The notes beneath the pieces are model-generated. The model saw only the letters and a program-made list of their open reading frames with translations, was not told where the DNA came from and did no database searches. This document shows, in pieces, positions 24,854 to 32,029 of a DNA stretch of 64,000 nucleotides. Each line of letters opens with the position of its first letter. Position 1 is the stretch's first letter. The stretch spans positions 8,246,001 to 8,310,000 of the forward strand of contig NZ_CP107880.1 of assembly GCF_036013745.1 (NCBI RefSeq), written 5' to 3'. A program made the position numbers and the translations under genes. This DNA is from Streptomyces sp. NBC_00483 (GTDB lineage: Bacteria > Actinomycetota > Actinomycetes > Streptomycetales > Streptomycetaceae).

Positions 24854-25203
24854 GAGGTCTCCTCATATCGCATGGACGGGTCCTGCGGTTGCTGAGCTCA
24901 GCCTGGCGCCAGGGTCGTGGGCATCCAATCGATTCGACGTGGGTCGAAAGGTCATGGTGCCGGGTGTGTTAATCGCGAGCGTCGACCGGGATTGCTGGCC
25001 GCCGCGAAGGCGGGCGGCAGGTCGGCCGGCAGAACCGACCGCCTCAGTGGAGGGCGCCCGCCGCCATCGCATGAAACGGTCGCCCGGCCGAGCCGCGAAG
25101 CTGCCGGTGGGCGGCACGCCGGCTGCTGGTTCGATGACCGCCGACCGGGGCGTTTCCACTGCTGTGTGGGCCGCGCCGCCGTTCCGCTTCAACATGTAGC
25201 GGG
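24854..25203. other. Intergenic stretch without a recognised gene
   Basis: No supported gene is seen in these 350 bases between the VOC gene and the IS630 relic. The region should contain the VOC promoter at its left end and the unknown left junction of the relic at its right. Confidence 0.4.
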
Positions 25204-25208
25204 TTGGT

Positions 25209-25490
25209 TACGGCAAGCCTGAACGTCCACAAAGCCGCCGACCTGCGAAAGTTCGCCCGAGGCCGGGAGTGGCTGACCATCTACGACCTCCCGCCCTACG
25301 CACCCGACCTCAACCCCGTTGAAGGGATCTGGTCACTGCTGCGACCAGACTGGCTCTCCAGCGTCGCCTTCAGCACAACCGAACACCTCATCCAGCGCAT
25401 CCGACGCGGCTTACGGCACATCCAGTACCGCAGCGACCTCATAGACGGCTGCCTTGCCGAGACCGGTCTGACCACCCGATCCAGCGGATT
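25209..25490 (+). pseudogene. IS630-type transposase, C-terminal relic
   Basis: The frame gives LNVHKAADLRKFARGREWL, YDLPPYAPDLNPVEGIWSLL and HIQYRSDLIDGCLAETGL. The phrase PPYAPDLNPVExxWS with the preceding NLxxH is the third part of the IS630 DDE domain, including the final Glu. The N-terminal two thirds are missing. The open frame runs on by chance into the small membrane gene at 25513. It is a different subgroup from the intact IS630 at 60020. Confidence 0.8.
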
Positions 25491-25512
25491 CGGTACCGAC
25501 ACCGCCGTGGTC

Positions 25513-25620
25513 ATGCCGTGGTGGTTGTGGGCCCTCGTGGGGGCTGTCTTCGGCGTGCTGCTTGTGGCCATCGTCAAGAACATCCGTGACGCGGGCCGGC
25601 TGGCGAAGGCGAACCGATGA
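25513..25620 (+). CDS. Very small membrane protein
   Basis: The 35-codon frame starts at ATG 25513: MPWWLWALVGAVFGVLLVAI and a basic tail KNIRDAGRLAKANR, one membrane helix with a positive cytoplasmic end. Its stop overlaps the ATG at 25617 (ATGA), so it looks like the first gene of a chain of short membrane proteins up to 26404. Similar short proteins occur in Streptomyces conjugative elements, but no family can be named. Confidence 0.45.
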   Translation: MPWWLWALVGAVFGVLLVAIVKNIRDAGRLAKANR

Positions 25621-25873
25621 AGCTGCGCCTGAAGTACCGGCTGAAGTTGATGGGGCGCATCCGGACCCGCCGAAGCAGCTCAAGGTCCGAGAGATTGTGG
25701 TCTACCTCGCCCTCGCCGTCGTCATCTACGGCGCCATGGGGCTCATCATTGGCGACTGGCAGATGGCGATCGTCCTGGGGATCAGTGTCACCGGGTCTCA
25801 GGTCATCTACCAGTGGTGGTGGTGCCGCACCGGCCAGCCCGAGTACGAAGACGTGGACGGTGAAGATGAGTAG
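25617..25873 (+). pseudogene. Small membrane protein, possibly frameshifted near its start
   Basis: From ATG 25617 the frame reads MKLRLKYRLKLMGRIRTRR and then becomes implausible. One base over, the frame PPKQLKVREIVVYLALAV followed by GAMGLIIGDWQMAIVLGIS and IYQWWWCRTG gives a good two-helix membrane protein ending at 25873. Either a base was lost near 25670, or the real gene starts at GTG 25698 (58 residues). Its stop overlaps the next gene's ATG. Confidence 0.4.
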
Positions 25874-26057
25874 GTACCTGCGCCGCCTCGTGCGAATAGT
25901 CCTCGCTGTGGTCGGCCTCTTCGCCGTCTGCTGGGTCGGCCGCGCCCTGGGGGACGGGGATACCGGCATCCAAGCGGTGATCACCGCCCTCGCCCTCCAA
26001 GCCGTTCACCACTTCCGTGCCTGGCGCGCCGAACGGCCGGAAGGTCGAAGACGATGA
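25866..26057 (+). CDS. Small membrane protein
   Basis: The 63-residue protein starts at ATG 25866 inside the end of the preceding frame: MSRYLRRLVRIVLAVVGLFA and VCWVGRALGDGDTG, then a second, weaker hydrophobic part and a basic C-terminus. It ends in an ATGA overlap with the gene at 26054. It is part of the run of short membrane proteins; no family is recognised. Confidence 0.5.
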   Translation: MSRYLRRLVRIVLAVVGLFAVCWVGRALGDGDTGIQAVITALALQAVHHFRAWRAERPEGRRR

Positions 26058-26404
26058 TCAATACGGTGCTCGTCCGGAGCATGTACGCGCTGTTCTTCGG
26101 CGGCATGTTCGCCTACGTCGCTCAGGGCCTCTTCCATGACGGTTGGGTGTCGGCGGCTTTCGGTGCCGTCACCGTCGCCGTCTGCGCTGTCTGGAACCTG
26201 CGCCGTGCCACGGTGCAGCGCGACCGGCGCCTCGGCCGCACCGGCACATGTATCAGTCGGTTCCTGCTCACCCGTACCGGCCTGGTGGTCGTCCTCGTCG
26301 TACTGGCGCTGTGTGCGGCGCTCGTCATCGCGGTCGGCGACGACGACTGCCCCTCGATGGACTCCGCTGGTAAGTGCCGCATGCCCCGGCACATGAACTG
26401 GTAG
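26054..26404 (+). CDS. Membrane protein of unknown function
   Basis: The 116-residue protein has three predicted membrane helices (MYALFFGGMFAYVAQGLF, AAFGAVTVAVCAVWNL and GLVVVLVVLALCAALVIAVG) with basic loops (RRATVQRDRRLGR) and a short C-terminal tail with two cysteines (DDCPSMDSAGKC) likely outside. It is last in the chain of overlapping small membrane genes, which may make one membrane complex. It is not recognisable by family. Confidence 0.6.
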   Translation: MINTVLVRSMYALFFGGMFAYVAQGLFHDGWVSAAFGAVTVAVCAVWNLRRATVQRDRRLGRTGTCISRFLLTRTGLVVVLVVLALCAALVIAVGDDDCPSMDSAGKCRMPRHMNW

Positions 26405-26504
26405 CCGCACAGGCAAGAGCCGTGGGCGGGGTACATGGGACGGCGTCACTGAGCCCACGGCGCAGACCCCAAGTGGCGCAGGGTGGCGTGGCTTCCAGGC
26501 TCCG

Positions 26505-27230
26505 TCAAACTGCGGTGGGGGCAGCGAGCGTCGGGTCTTGGCCGGAGTGGCGCAGCGCCTTGGAGACGAAACCGGACGCCACCAGCTCGGTCACGAGCTC
26601 GTTGAGGAACCGTGTGGTCTTCGGGCTTCGCCCCCTTGTGGTGCCCACGGCCTGCCGGATCGTCATGAACGCGGGCTCCAGCAGACGCAGTTCGGCCGTC
26701 TGGGAAACGTGCACGGTCAGTGGTTGGCGGATGCCGGCCGCTACGTCCAGGTCCTCGGCATGGAAGATGTCGACCCCCTCGTCACCGCGTACCACGGTGG
26801 CGTGGTGCAGGGTGCGACTCAGGTAGAGGTCGTACGCGGACCCCTTCTTGACGCCGATGCGTACTCCGTCGCGGTCGACGTCGGCGGCAGAGGTGAATGC
26901 TGCGTCCACTGGTGCCGCGTACACCCCCTCGATGTGCACGTACGGCGTGCTGAATGCGACGTCCTTCTCGCGGTCTGGATCGACGGCCAGGAAGCACAGG
27001 TCGGCGTGACCCTCGGACATCGCGGCGTATGACTTGCGGGCCGCATCGAAGCAGTTGAACTGCACGGGCAGTTCCAGACGTGCGGCAACCTCGCGGGCGA
27101 GCTCGACAGTGACTCCGGACGGCTCGTCTGGAGTGCCCTGGGCGAGGACTGGATTGCCGAGGTTGATGGAGGCGCGCAGCACCCCGGTGGGGGCGAGGTC
27201 GCGGGCAATCTCTGCATCTGTGGGCGTCAT
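26505..27230 (-). CDS. Solute-binding-protein-like (family 3) protein without signal peptide
   Basis: The 241-residue protein follows the family-3 solute-binding fold: GVLRASINLGNPVLAQG, then GVTVELAREVAARLELPVQF, DLCFLAVDPDREKDVAFSTP, GVRIGVKKGSAYDLYLSRTL and FLNELVTELVASGFVSKAL. It has no signal peptide or lipobox, so it is probably cytoplasmic and may be a ligand-binding regulator or an enzyme-like relative such as a cyclohexadienyl dehydratase. No transporter genes are adjacent. The start is ATG 27228-27230. Confidence 0.75.
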   Translation of the reverse strand: MTPTDAEIARDLAPTGVLRASINLGNPVLAQGTPDEPSGVTVELAREVAARLELPVQFNCFDAARKSYAAMSEGHADLCFLAVDPDREKDVAFSTPYVHIEGVYAAPVDAAFTSAADVDRDGVRIGVKKGSAYDLYLSRTLHHATVVRGDEGVDIFHAEDLDVAAGIRQPLTVHVSQTAELRLLEPAFMTIRQAVGTTRGRSPKTTRFLNELVTELVASGFVSKALRHSGQDPTLAAPTAV

Positions 27231-27968
27231 GCTCCGAGCCTAGGCGGCAGTTGCTCGATCGTTCGAGGTCGAAGGTTCAAGGGTCGGTAAGGAAGATCGC
27301 GTCTGCGTTCCGCATGAGTGCGCCTTGTTGAAGCCCTTGAGGGCCCGGCTCAGCCCACCGCTCAATCCGGGTTCCCGTCCCTTCCGCCGTCGACCTACAC
27401 GTATGTGGAGCGGGCGTGGTTCATGGCGTCCAGCCAATAGGCGGGTGGGACGCCGCCGGTGCCCGCCGGGCTCCAGGGTCAGATGTCGTGGCAAACACCG
27501 GTGAAGGGCTCGTCTTCGCGCCGGCCCGACGCCGGGGTGCTGGGTGCTCCTGGCTTGATTGAGTTCGGATCAGTGGACCTTGCAGGCCCGTCGAGAGTCG
27601 AAGTCCTGCAGTACGTCGAGTCCCTCGTCCTTCCATGGGGCTCGAACCCGGCGTCCTGCTTGCACAGGAGCACCCTGCGGGGCACGTACCGGCTGGTCAC
27701 GGCCCGGTCTGCCATGGCGGGCCGGGCCAGCCTGCATATCGGTGGATGAACCTGTCCCGATCTACTCCCCACACCCCTCCGCCTCTCGCTTCGTGTCTCA
27801 CTTTCCGCTCACTTCCCCTGCAGCTTCCGCTCCACCTCCTCTCCCTTCCTCTTCCCCCTTCCCCTTCTCCTCTCTTCCTCCTCCTTCCTCTTCTCCTCCT
27901 GTACCGGCCGGCCCCCAGGAGGTCTGGGAGGCCTGGAGGCGGCACGAGGCGGAGCCGCAGGTGCCGCC
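27231..27968. other. Long intergenic region without a convincing gene
   Basis: No frame here has a ribosome site or family match. A reverse-strand stretch around 27560-27750 has coding-like pieces in shifting frames (RYVPRRVLLCKQDAGFEP, DEGLDVLQDFDSRRACKVH) and could be a decayed gene. The segment 27790-27905 is a pyrimidine-rich run (CTTCC/CTCCT) on the plus strand. The region leads into the repeat and palindrome cluster at 27969-28300. Confidence 0.4.
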
Positions 27969-28072
27969 GTGCCGGGCCGCCGTGCCGGGCCGCCGTGCCG
28001 GGCCGCCGTGCCGGGCCGCCGTGCCGGGCCGCCGTGCCGGGCCGCCGTGCCGGGCCGCCGTGCCGGGCCGGT
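27969..28072 (+). repeat. Tandem repeat, 13-bp unit, about 8 copies
   Basis: The unit GTGCCGGGCCGCC is repeated at 27969, 27982, 27995, 28008, 28021, 28034, 28047 and, partly, 28060, with no differences seen between the complete copies. The repeat is not within a supported gene; the frames that cross it are artefacts of its periodicity (13 bp changes frame every copy). It lies just upstream of the GAATTC palindrome cluster and could be iterons, a protein-binding array or simple slippage expansion. Confidence 0.85.
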
Positions 28073-28176
28073 TGGTTCGGACGTGTGCTCGAATTGCGGG
28101 TTTGCCGGCGCCCGCAGGCCGCCTGGCAATCGGTCGCCCCGCGTGCCGCGCACGACGCAAAGCGTCGCCGCTTCCC

Positions 28177-28215
28177 GAATTCCCCGGAATTCCGGTCGTG
28201 AATTCACGAGAATTC
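28177..28215. promoter_or_regulatory. Cluster of GAATTC-centred palindromes, candidate operator or plasmid cis-site
   Basis: GAATTC occurs at 28177, 28187, 28200 and 28210 (steps of 10, 13 and 10 bp), and again at 28343. Two are extended: CCGGAATTCCGG (28184-28195) and TCGTGAATTCACGA (28196-28209), perfect 12- and 14-bp palindromes. Such AT-rich hexamers are rare in this GC-rich DNA. Spacing near one helical turn suggests cooperative binding of a dimeric protein on one DNA face. Confidence 0.6.
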
Positions 28216-28264
28216 CAGCATTATCAAGCCGGAATCCCGCTTCAGGTCGGCCCCGAGTCGAGCT

Positions 28265-28295
28265 ATATTTAAATTGTTCCCGAAAAGGCGGGAAC
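28265..28295 (+). promoter_or_regulatory. AT-rich promoter-like segment with inverted repeat
   Basis: TATATTTAAATTG, very AT-rich for this DNA, is directly followed by a 7-bp perfect inverted repeat GTTCCCG (28276-28282) and CGGGAAC (28289-28295) with a 6-nt loop. This is a likely promoter/operator, or part of the same cis-locus, ahead of the gene at 28368. Confidence 0.5.
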
Positions 28296-28367
28296 GGGAA
28301 ATGCGAAAGCGGCCCGGCGGGGGAATTTCCGAACGGGTGGCCGAATTCAGAAAAAGGGGTGATTCGG

Positions 28368-28661
28368 TTGGACGGGCGGAAAGTGAACGCGGTCGAGCTG
28401 CGGCAGGCGGACGCGTTGCACTGGATCGAGTTCGAAACGCTGGTGTGCCAGGACGCCTGGGAGGAGCTCGGGTTCGGCAGGTTCGGTGAACCGGTCACGT
28501 TCGCCGGGACGTTGATGGAGGTCGAGAACGGCCACACGATGGGGCGGGCCTGGTCCCGGATCCGGGTGAGCGTCACCGCCCCCAACACCCGCCGCAAGAC
28601 CGACATCGAGTCGGTGCTCGGCGCGCACGTCACGGTCACGCTGACCGACCTCGACGGCTGA
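28368..28661 (+). CDS. Small protein of unknown function upstream of the AAA-VWA pair
   Basis: The 97-residue protein starts with TTG 28368 (GGGG 8 nt upstream); GTG 28383 is an alternative giving 92 residues. It is compact and soluble, with an acidic first half (ADALHWIEFETLVCQDAWEE) and beta-prone second half (RIRVSVTAPNTRRKTDIES, AHVTVTLTDLDG). No family is recognised. A strong hairpin follows, so it may be transcribed separately from the AAA ATPase gene 200 nt downstream, but both lie behind the repeat/palindrome island. Confidence 0.6.
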   Translation: MDGRKVNAVELRQADALHWIEFETLVCQDAWEELGFGRFGEPVTFAGTLMEVENGHTMGRAWSRIRVSVTAPNTRRKTDIESVLGAHVTVTLTDLDG

Positions 28662-28677
28662 CATTTAGGCCCGGCAC

Positions 28678-28703
28678 GGGCCCGCCGCACACCCGGCGGG
28701 CCC
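28678..28703 (+). terminator. Hairpin terminator
   Basis: A perfect 10-bp stem, GGGCCCGCCG (28678-28687) with CGGCGGGCCC (28694-28703), and a 6-nt loop lie shortly after the stop of the small gene. Confidence 0.65.
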
Positions 28704-28890
28704 ACCCGGCCCCAGCCGTTCGACCGCCGCCCGAGCGCGGCACCCCCCTGAGTCAGACCCTGCACCGAGACCGCATCAGGCCGGTGCCACGGCACCCCCA
28801 TGCCCGAACCGGCCGCCACCGCGACGGTGCGGCGGGTGGCAGGACCCCCCACCGAATTTCTCCTTTACCCAGTGAGAGGAAGGCTTCGCC

Positions 28891-30060
28891 ATGGCCACAC
28901 CCACCCCGCCGCCGTCGCCTCAACCCGCCCCGCCCGCCGCCCTGTTGCCCGCCGCTCCGGGTAAGGCCCGCCCCGGTGAACTACGGGCCCGGGTGGCCGC
29001 GATCCTGGCCGTGAGCCCGCAGGGCCGTTACACGGTCACCGAGCTGGCCAAGCAGTTGGGGCATTCCGGGGGAGCGGTCGGCAACGCCTGCGAGACGCTG
29101 GTCACCCGGGGCGAGGCCGAACGGGTCGGCCACAAACCCCGTACCTACCAGGCCACTTCGACCACCGGGGCCGCCGCCCAGCCGACCTCCAGCACCACCC
29201 CACCCTCGGCGGCGGTGCCCCGCCCGCGCCCCGCACCCGCCACCGCACCTGCGTCGGGCGGGCGCCCGGCCCCGATCACCCGCCCGAACGGGCAGACGTA
29301 TCACCCCCGGGCGCTGGAGAACCTGCCCGATGTCGAGGCCCTGCAGCGTCTGCGCGAGGCGAGCGTCCCGGTGTTGTTGTACGGGCCGCCGGGCACGGGC
29401 AAGACCTCCCTGATCGAGGCGGCCTTCCCCGACCTGATCACGGTGGCGGGCGATGGGGACACCACGGTCGGTGACCTGGTCGGCGAGTACACCCAAACCG
29501 AGGCGGGCGGCTACGAGTTCATCTACGGCCCCCTGGTGACCGCGATGACCGAGGGCCGCGCCCTCCTCCTGGACGACGCCACCCTCATCTCCCCGAAGGT
29601 CCTGGCCGCCCTCTACCCGGCCCTGGACGGGCGCCGCCAGATCCAGGTCAAGGCGCACAAGGGCGAGACGATCGAGGCGGCCGACGGCTTCTACGTGATC
29701 GCCGGACACAACCCCGGCGTGCACGGCGCGGTCCTCACCGAGGCGCTCGCCTCACGGTTCAGCATGCAGATCCAGGTGGCCTCCGACTACGACCTCGCCA
29801 AAGCCCTGAAGATCAACCCGGTGGCGGTGCGGATCGCCCGCAACATCGCCACCCGGCAGGCGGGCGGCGAACTCGGCTGGGCCCCGCAACTACGCGAACT
29901 GATCGCCTTCCAGAAGATCGCCGACGTACTCGGCGCGGATGTCGCCTTCGCCAACCTGGTCGGCATCGCACCCCCGGAGGACCGGGACACGGTCGCCGAG
30001 ATCGTCACCAAGGCCATCGGCCGCCCCATCACCGCCCTCGCCCTAGGCCGCCAACTCTGA
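28891..30060 (+). CDS. MoxR-type AAA ATPase with N-terminal winged-helix domain
   Basis: The 389-residue protein has a Pro-rich start and then a winged-helix domain at about 28-90 (RYTVTELAKQLGHSGGAVG, then ACETLVTRGEAERVG). A Pro/Ala linker and the AAA domain follow: Walker A GPPGTGKT (165-172), Walker B ALLLDDA (224-230), a sensor-like VIAGHNP (269-275) and SRFSMQI. MoxR-type ATPases usually act as chaperones together with a VWA protein, and the next gene supplies one. The fused DNA-binding-type domain is unusual for MoxR proteins and resembles that of the gene at 41939. AGAGGAAGG lies 9 nt before the ATG. Confidence 0.85.
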   Translation: MATPTPPPSPQPAPPAALLPAAPGKARPGELRARVAAILAVSPQGRYTVTELAKQLGHSGGAVGNACETLVTRGEAERVGHKPRTYQATSTTGAAAQPTSSTTPPSAAVPRPRPAPATAPASGGRPAPITRPNGQTYHPRALENLPDVEALQRLREASVPVLLYGPPGTGKTSLIEAAFPDLITVAGDGDTTVGDLVGEYTQTEAGGYEFIYGPLVTAMTEGRALLLDDATLISPKVLAALYPALDGRRQIQVKAHKGETIEAADGFYVIAGHNPGVHGAVLTEALASRFSMQIQVASDYDLAKALKINPVAVRIARNIATRQAGGELGWAPQLRELIAFQKIADVLGADVAFANLVGIAPPEDRDTVAEIVTKAIGRPITALALGRQL

Positions 30061-30069
30061 TCGCCCCCG

Positions 30070-30108
30070 GCCGGGCCGGGCACCCCTCACACCGCCCGGC
30101 CCCTGCGC
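30070..30108 (+). terminator. GC-rich hairpin between the AAA and VWA genes
   Basis: A 9-bp stem formed by GGGCCGGGC and GCCCGGCCC, separated by about 12 nt, lies in the 86-nt gap. It may weaken rather than stop transcription, because the two genes look functionally paired. Confidence 0.4.
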
Positions 30109-30146
30109 ACCCCGAACTCGCCTCCCCTGGAAGGGAATGACACACC

Positions 30147-31979
30147 ATGACTGGATCGACGACGCTTCTGAACAGTCACCTCCAGCACACCCCGCCCGCC
30201 GTGACCGCCGACGAACTGGCTAGCGCCTGCTGGGAGGACGACGGCGGCCCCGCCGCCCTGCCCCGGCGCGGCCCGCAGGCCGGGCACTGGCTGCGGATCT
30301 CGGCCGCGCTGACCGAGCGGCTGCCCGAACTCGCCGACCGCGACGACGTGATCGTCACCTGCGAACCGGGCACCCGCTCCGGCGCCCCGGCCGCCTTCAT
30401 GCCCACCCTGGCCGCCCTGGAGATCGACGCCGCCCTCTTCGCCCCGCACCCCGCACACACCATCGACCCCCTCGAACCCGGCGACGAGGAGAACTACCCG
30501 GCCGCCTGGGGTGCCTTCGTCCACGAGGCCGCCCACGCCGCCCACTCCCACTGGTCCACCCCACCCGAACTGCGCGGCACCGCCCTGGACGCTGCCTCCG
30601 CCCTGCTGGAGGAATCCCGCGCCGAGGCCGCCCACCTCAGGCGCCGCCCGCATGACCGACGCTGGCTGCGCGCCGCCGTCCACGCCCTGATCCTGGATGA
30701 GTTCACCACCCAGGCCCCGGCCGCAGGTGATGTGTGGCAGGCCGCGCACGCCGCTGGTCTCCTCCTCGCCCGCCGCGACGCAGGCATCCTCGATGAGGCG
30801 GAGACCGACCCGGTCGCCCACCTCCTCACCGCCCGCCTCGGCCGCGACCTCCTGGCCACCCTCGCCGACATCTGGAGTGCCGCACACACTACGGCCGACG
30901 ACGACGAACAGGCGATGCTCGCCCACGGCCGCGCCTGGTGTGATGCCCTCACCGCCGACCCCGACCGGCCCGCCCCCACCCCACCATTGCAAGCTGCCCC
31001 GGACACCGAACTCGCCGAAGCGATCAGCCAGTCCGTCGACGCCGTACACGCCACCGAACACGCCGCCACCCAGGCCCGTGAGCAGGCGAGCGCCGCCCAG
31101 CGCGCCCGCACCCAAGCCCGCACGTCCCAGGCCGAACACGCCCGCACCTCGGCCGCGTTGGCCAAGAAGATCTTCGCCCCCGGCGCCCGCCCCTTCGACC
31201 CGCACGACCCCGACGGGCCCGCCTGGTCCCCGCTGCGCGGCACCCGCACCCCCACCACCCAAGAGAAGGCGGCAGCAGGGCGTCTGGCCCGGGGCCTGCG
31301 GGCCGCTTCCTACCGTGAACGCACCCAGACGACGGTGGCCTCGCAGGCCCCGCCGGGACGGCTGAACATGCGTCAGGCCCTGGCCCGCGATGCCCAGCGG
31401 GCGGCCGGGGCCACCCCGACCGCGACCCCGTTCACCCGCACCGTGCACCACCACACCCCCACCCCGCCGCTGCGGGTCGGCATCGCGGTCGACGTCTCCG
31501 GCTCCATGGGCGAGGCCGAAGGACCGATCGCCTCGGCCGCCTGGATCGTGGCCCGCGCCACCTCCCTGAGCGACCCCGACTCACGCGCCGCGACCATCGC
31601 CTACGACTGCTGCCTGACCGCGATCACCGCACCCGGCCGCAACCCCGCCCAGGTGCCCCGCTTCCACGCGAACGGCTTCGGCCACAACCTCGCCGAAGCC
31701 CTCGACGCCCTGGACGCCGCCCTCGGCCTCAGCCGCCCCGGCGCCGGACGCCTGGTGGTCATCGCCTCCGACGGCGCCTACGCCGAAGACGAACACACCG
31801 CCGCCACCACCCGCATCCAGGCCCTGCGCGCCAGCGGCTGCGCGGCCCTGTGGCTCGCCTTCGAACCCGACCCCACCCCCTGCCCCGGCACCACCCTCCT
31901 CCAACTCACCGACCCCGCCCAAGCCGCCGCCCAGATCAGTGCTGCCGCCCAGGCCGCCCTCGCCACCACCCACACCTGA
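30147..31979 (+). CDS. Putative metallopeptidase-VWA fusion protein, partner of the AAA ATPase
   Basis: The 610-residue protein has an N-terminal part with VHEAAHAAHSHW, an HExxH zinc motif at 126-130, and a downstream LLEESRAEA (about 153-161) that could give the third ligand Glu. A coiled, Ala/Gln/Arg-rich region spans about 290-340. The C-terminal VWA domain has a MIDAS start DVSGSMG at 449-455, with RLVVIASDGAYAEDEH further on. The arrangement recalls the DUF2201/VWA-like metallopeptidase proteins that pair with MoxR ATPases. By analogy the ATPase and VWA protein act together on an unknown target; peptidase activity is inferred from the motif only. AAGGGAATG lies ahead of the ATG. Confidence 0.8.
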   Translation: MTGSTTLLNSHLQHTPPAVTADELASACWEDDGGPAALPRRGPQAGHWLRISAALTERLPELADRDDVIVTCEPGTRSGAPAAFMPTLAALEIDAALFAPHPAHTIDPLEPGDEENYPAAWGAFVHEAAHAAHSHWSTPPELRGTALDAASALLEESRAEAAHLRRRPHDRRWLRAAVHALILDEFTTQAPAAGDVWQAAHAAGLLLARRDAGILDEAETDPVAHLLTARLGRDLLATLADIWSAAHTTADDDEQAMLAHGRAWCDALTADPDRPAPTPPLQAAPDTELAEAISQSVDAVHATEHAATQAREQASAAQRARTQARTSQAEHARTSAALAKKIFAPGARPFDPHDPDGPAWSPLRGTRTPTTQEKAAAGRLARGLRAASYRERTQTTVASQAPPGRLNMRQALARDAQRAAGATPTATPFTRTVHHHTPTPPLRVGIAVDVSGSMGEAEGPIASAAWIVARATSLSDPDSRAATIAYDCCLTAITAPGRNPAQVPRFHANGFGHNLAEALDALDAALGLSRPGAGRLVVIASDGAYAEDEHTAATTRIQALRASGCAALWLAFEPDPTPCPGTTLLQLTDPAQAAAQISAAAQAALATTHT

Positions 31980-31991
31980 TCCACCCCGCCG

Positions 31992-32022
31992 CCCGGCGGG
32001 ACACACCCCGCGCCCCGCCGGG
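31992..32022 (+). terminator. Hairpin terminator after the VWA gene
   Basis: A 9-bp perfect stem, CCCGGCGGG (31992-32000) with CCCGCCGGG (32014-32022), lies just downstream of the stop at 31979. The IS110 element begins soon after. Confidence 0.6.
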
Positions 32023-32029
32023 CCCGATC

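Noticed and set aside
24863..25195. 110-residue reverse frame between VOC gene and IS630 relic
   Set aside because: Low-complexity Ala/Pro/Arg composition, no ribosome site and no family resemblance.
27620..27660. tRNA-like GGGTTCGAGCCC on the reverse strand
   Set aside because: No matching acceptor, D or anticodon stems can be drawn around it, and similar TTCGA words near 8125 and 37110 also fail.
27969..28072. CRISPR array
   Set aside because: Units are 13 bp with no spacers, and no cas genes are present.
27793..28272. Long open frames through the 13-bp repeat region
   Set aside because: The unit length is not a multiple of three and all frames are open only because the repeat lacks stops. 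Products are low-complexity, with no ribosome site.
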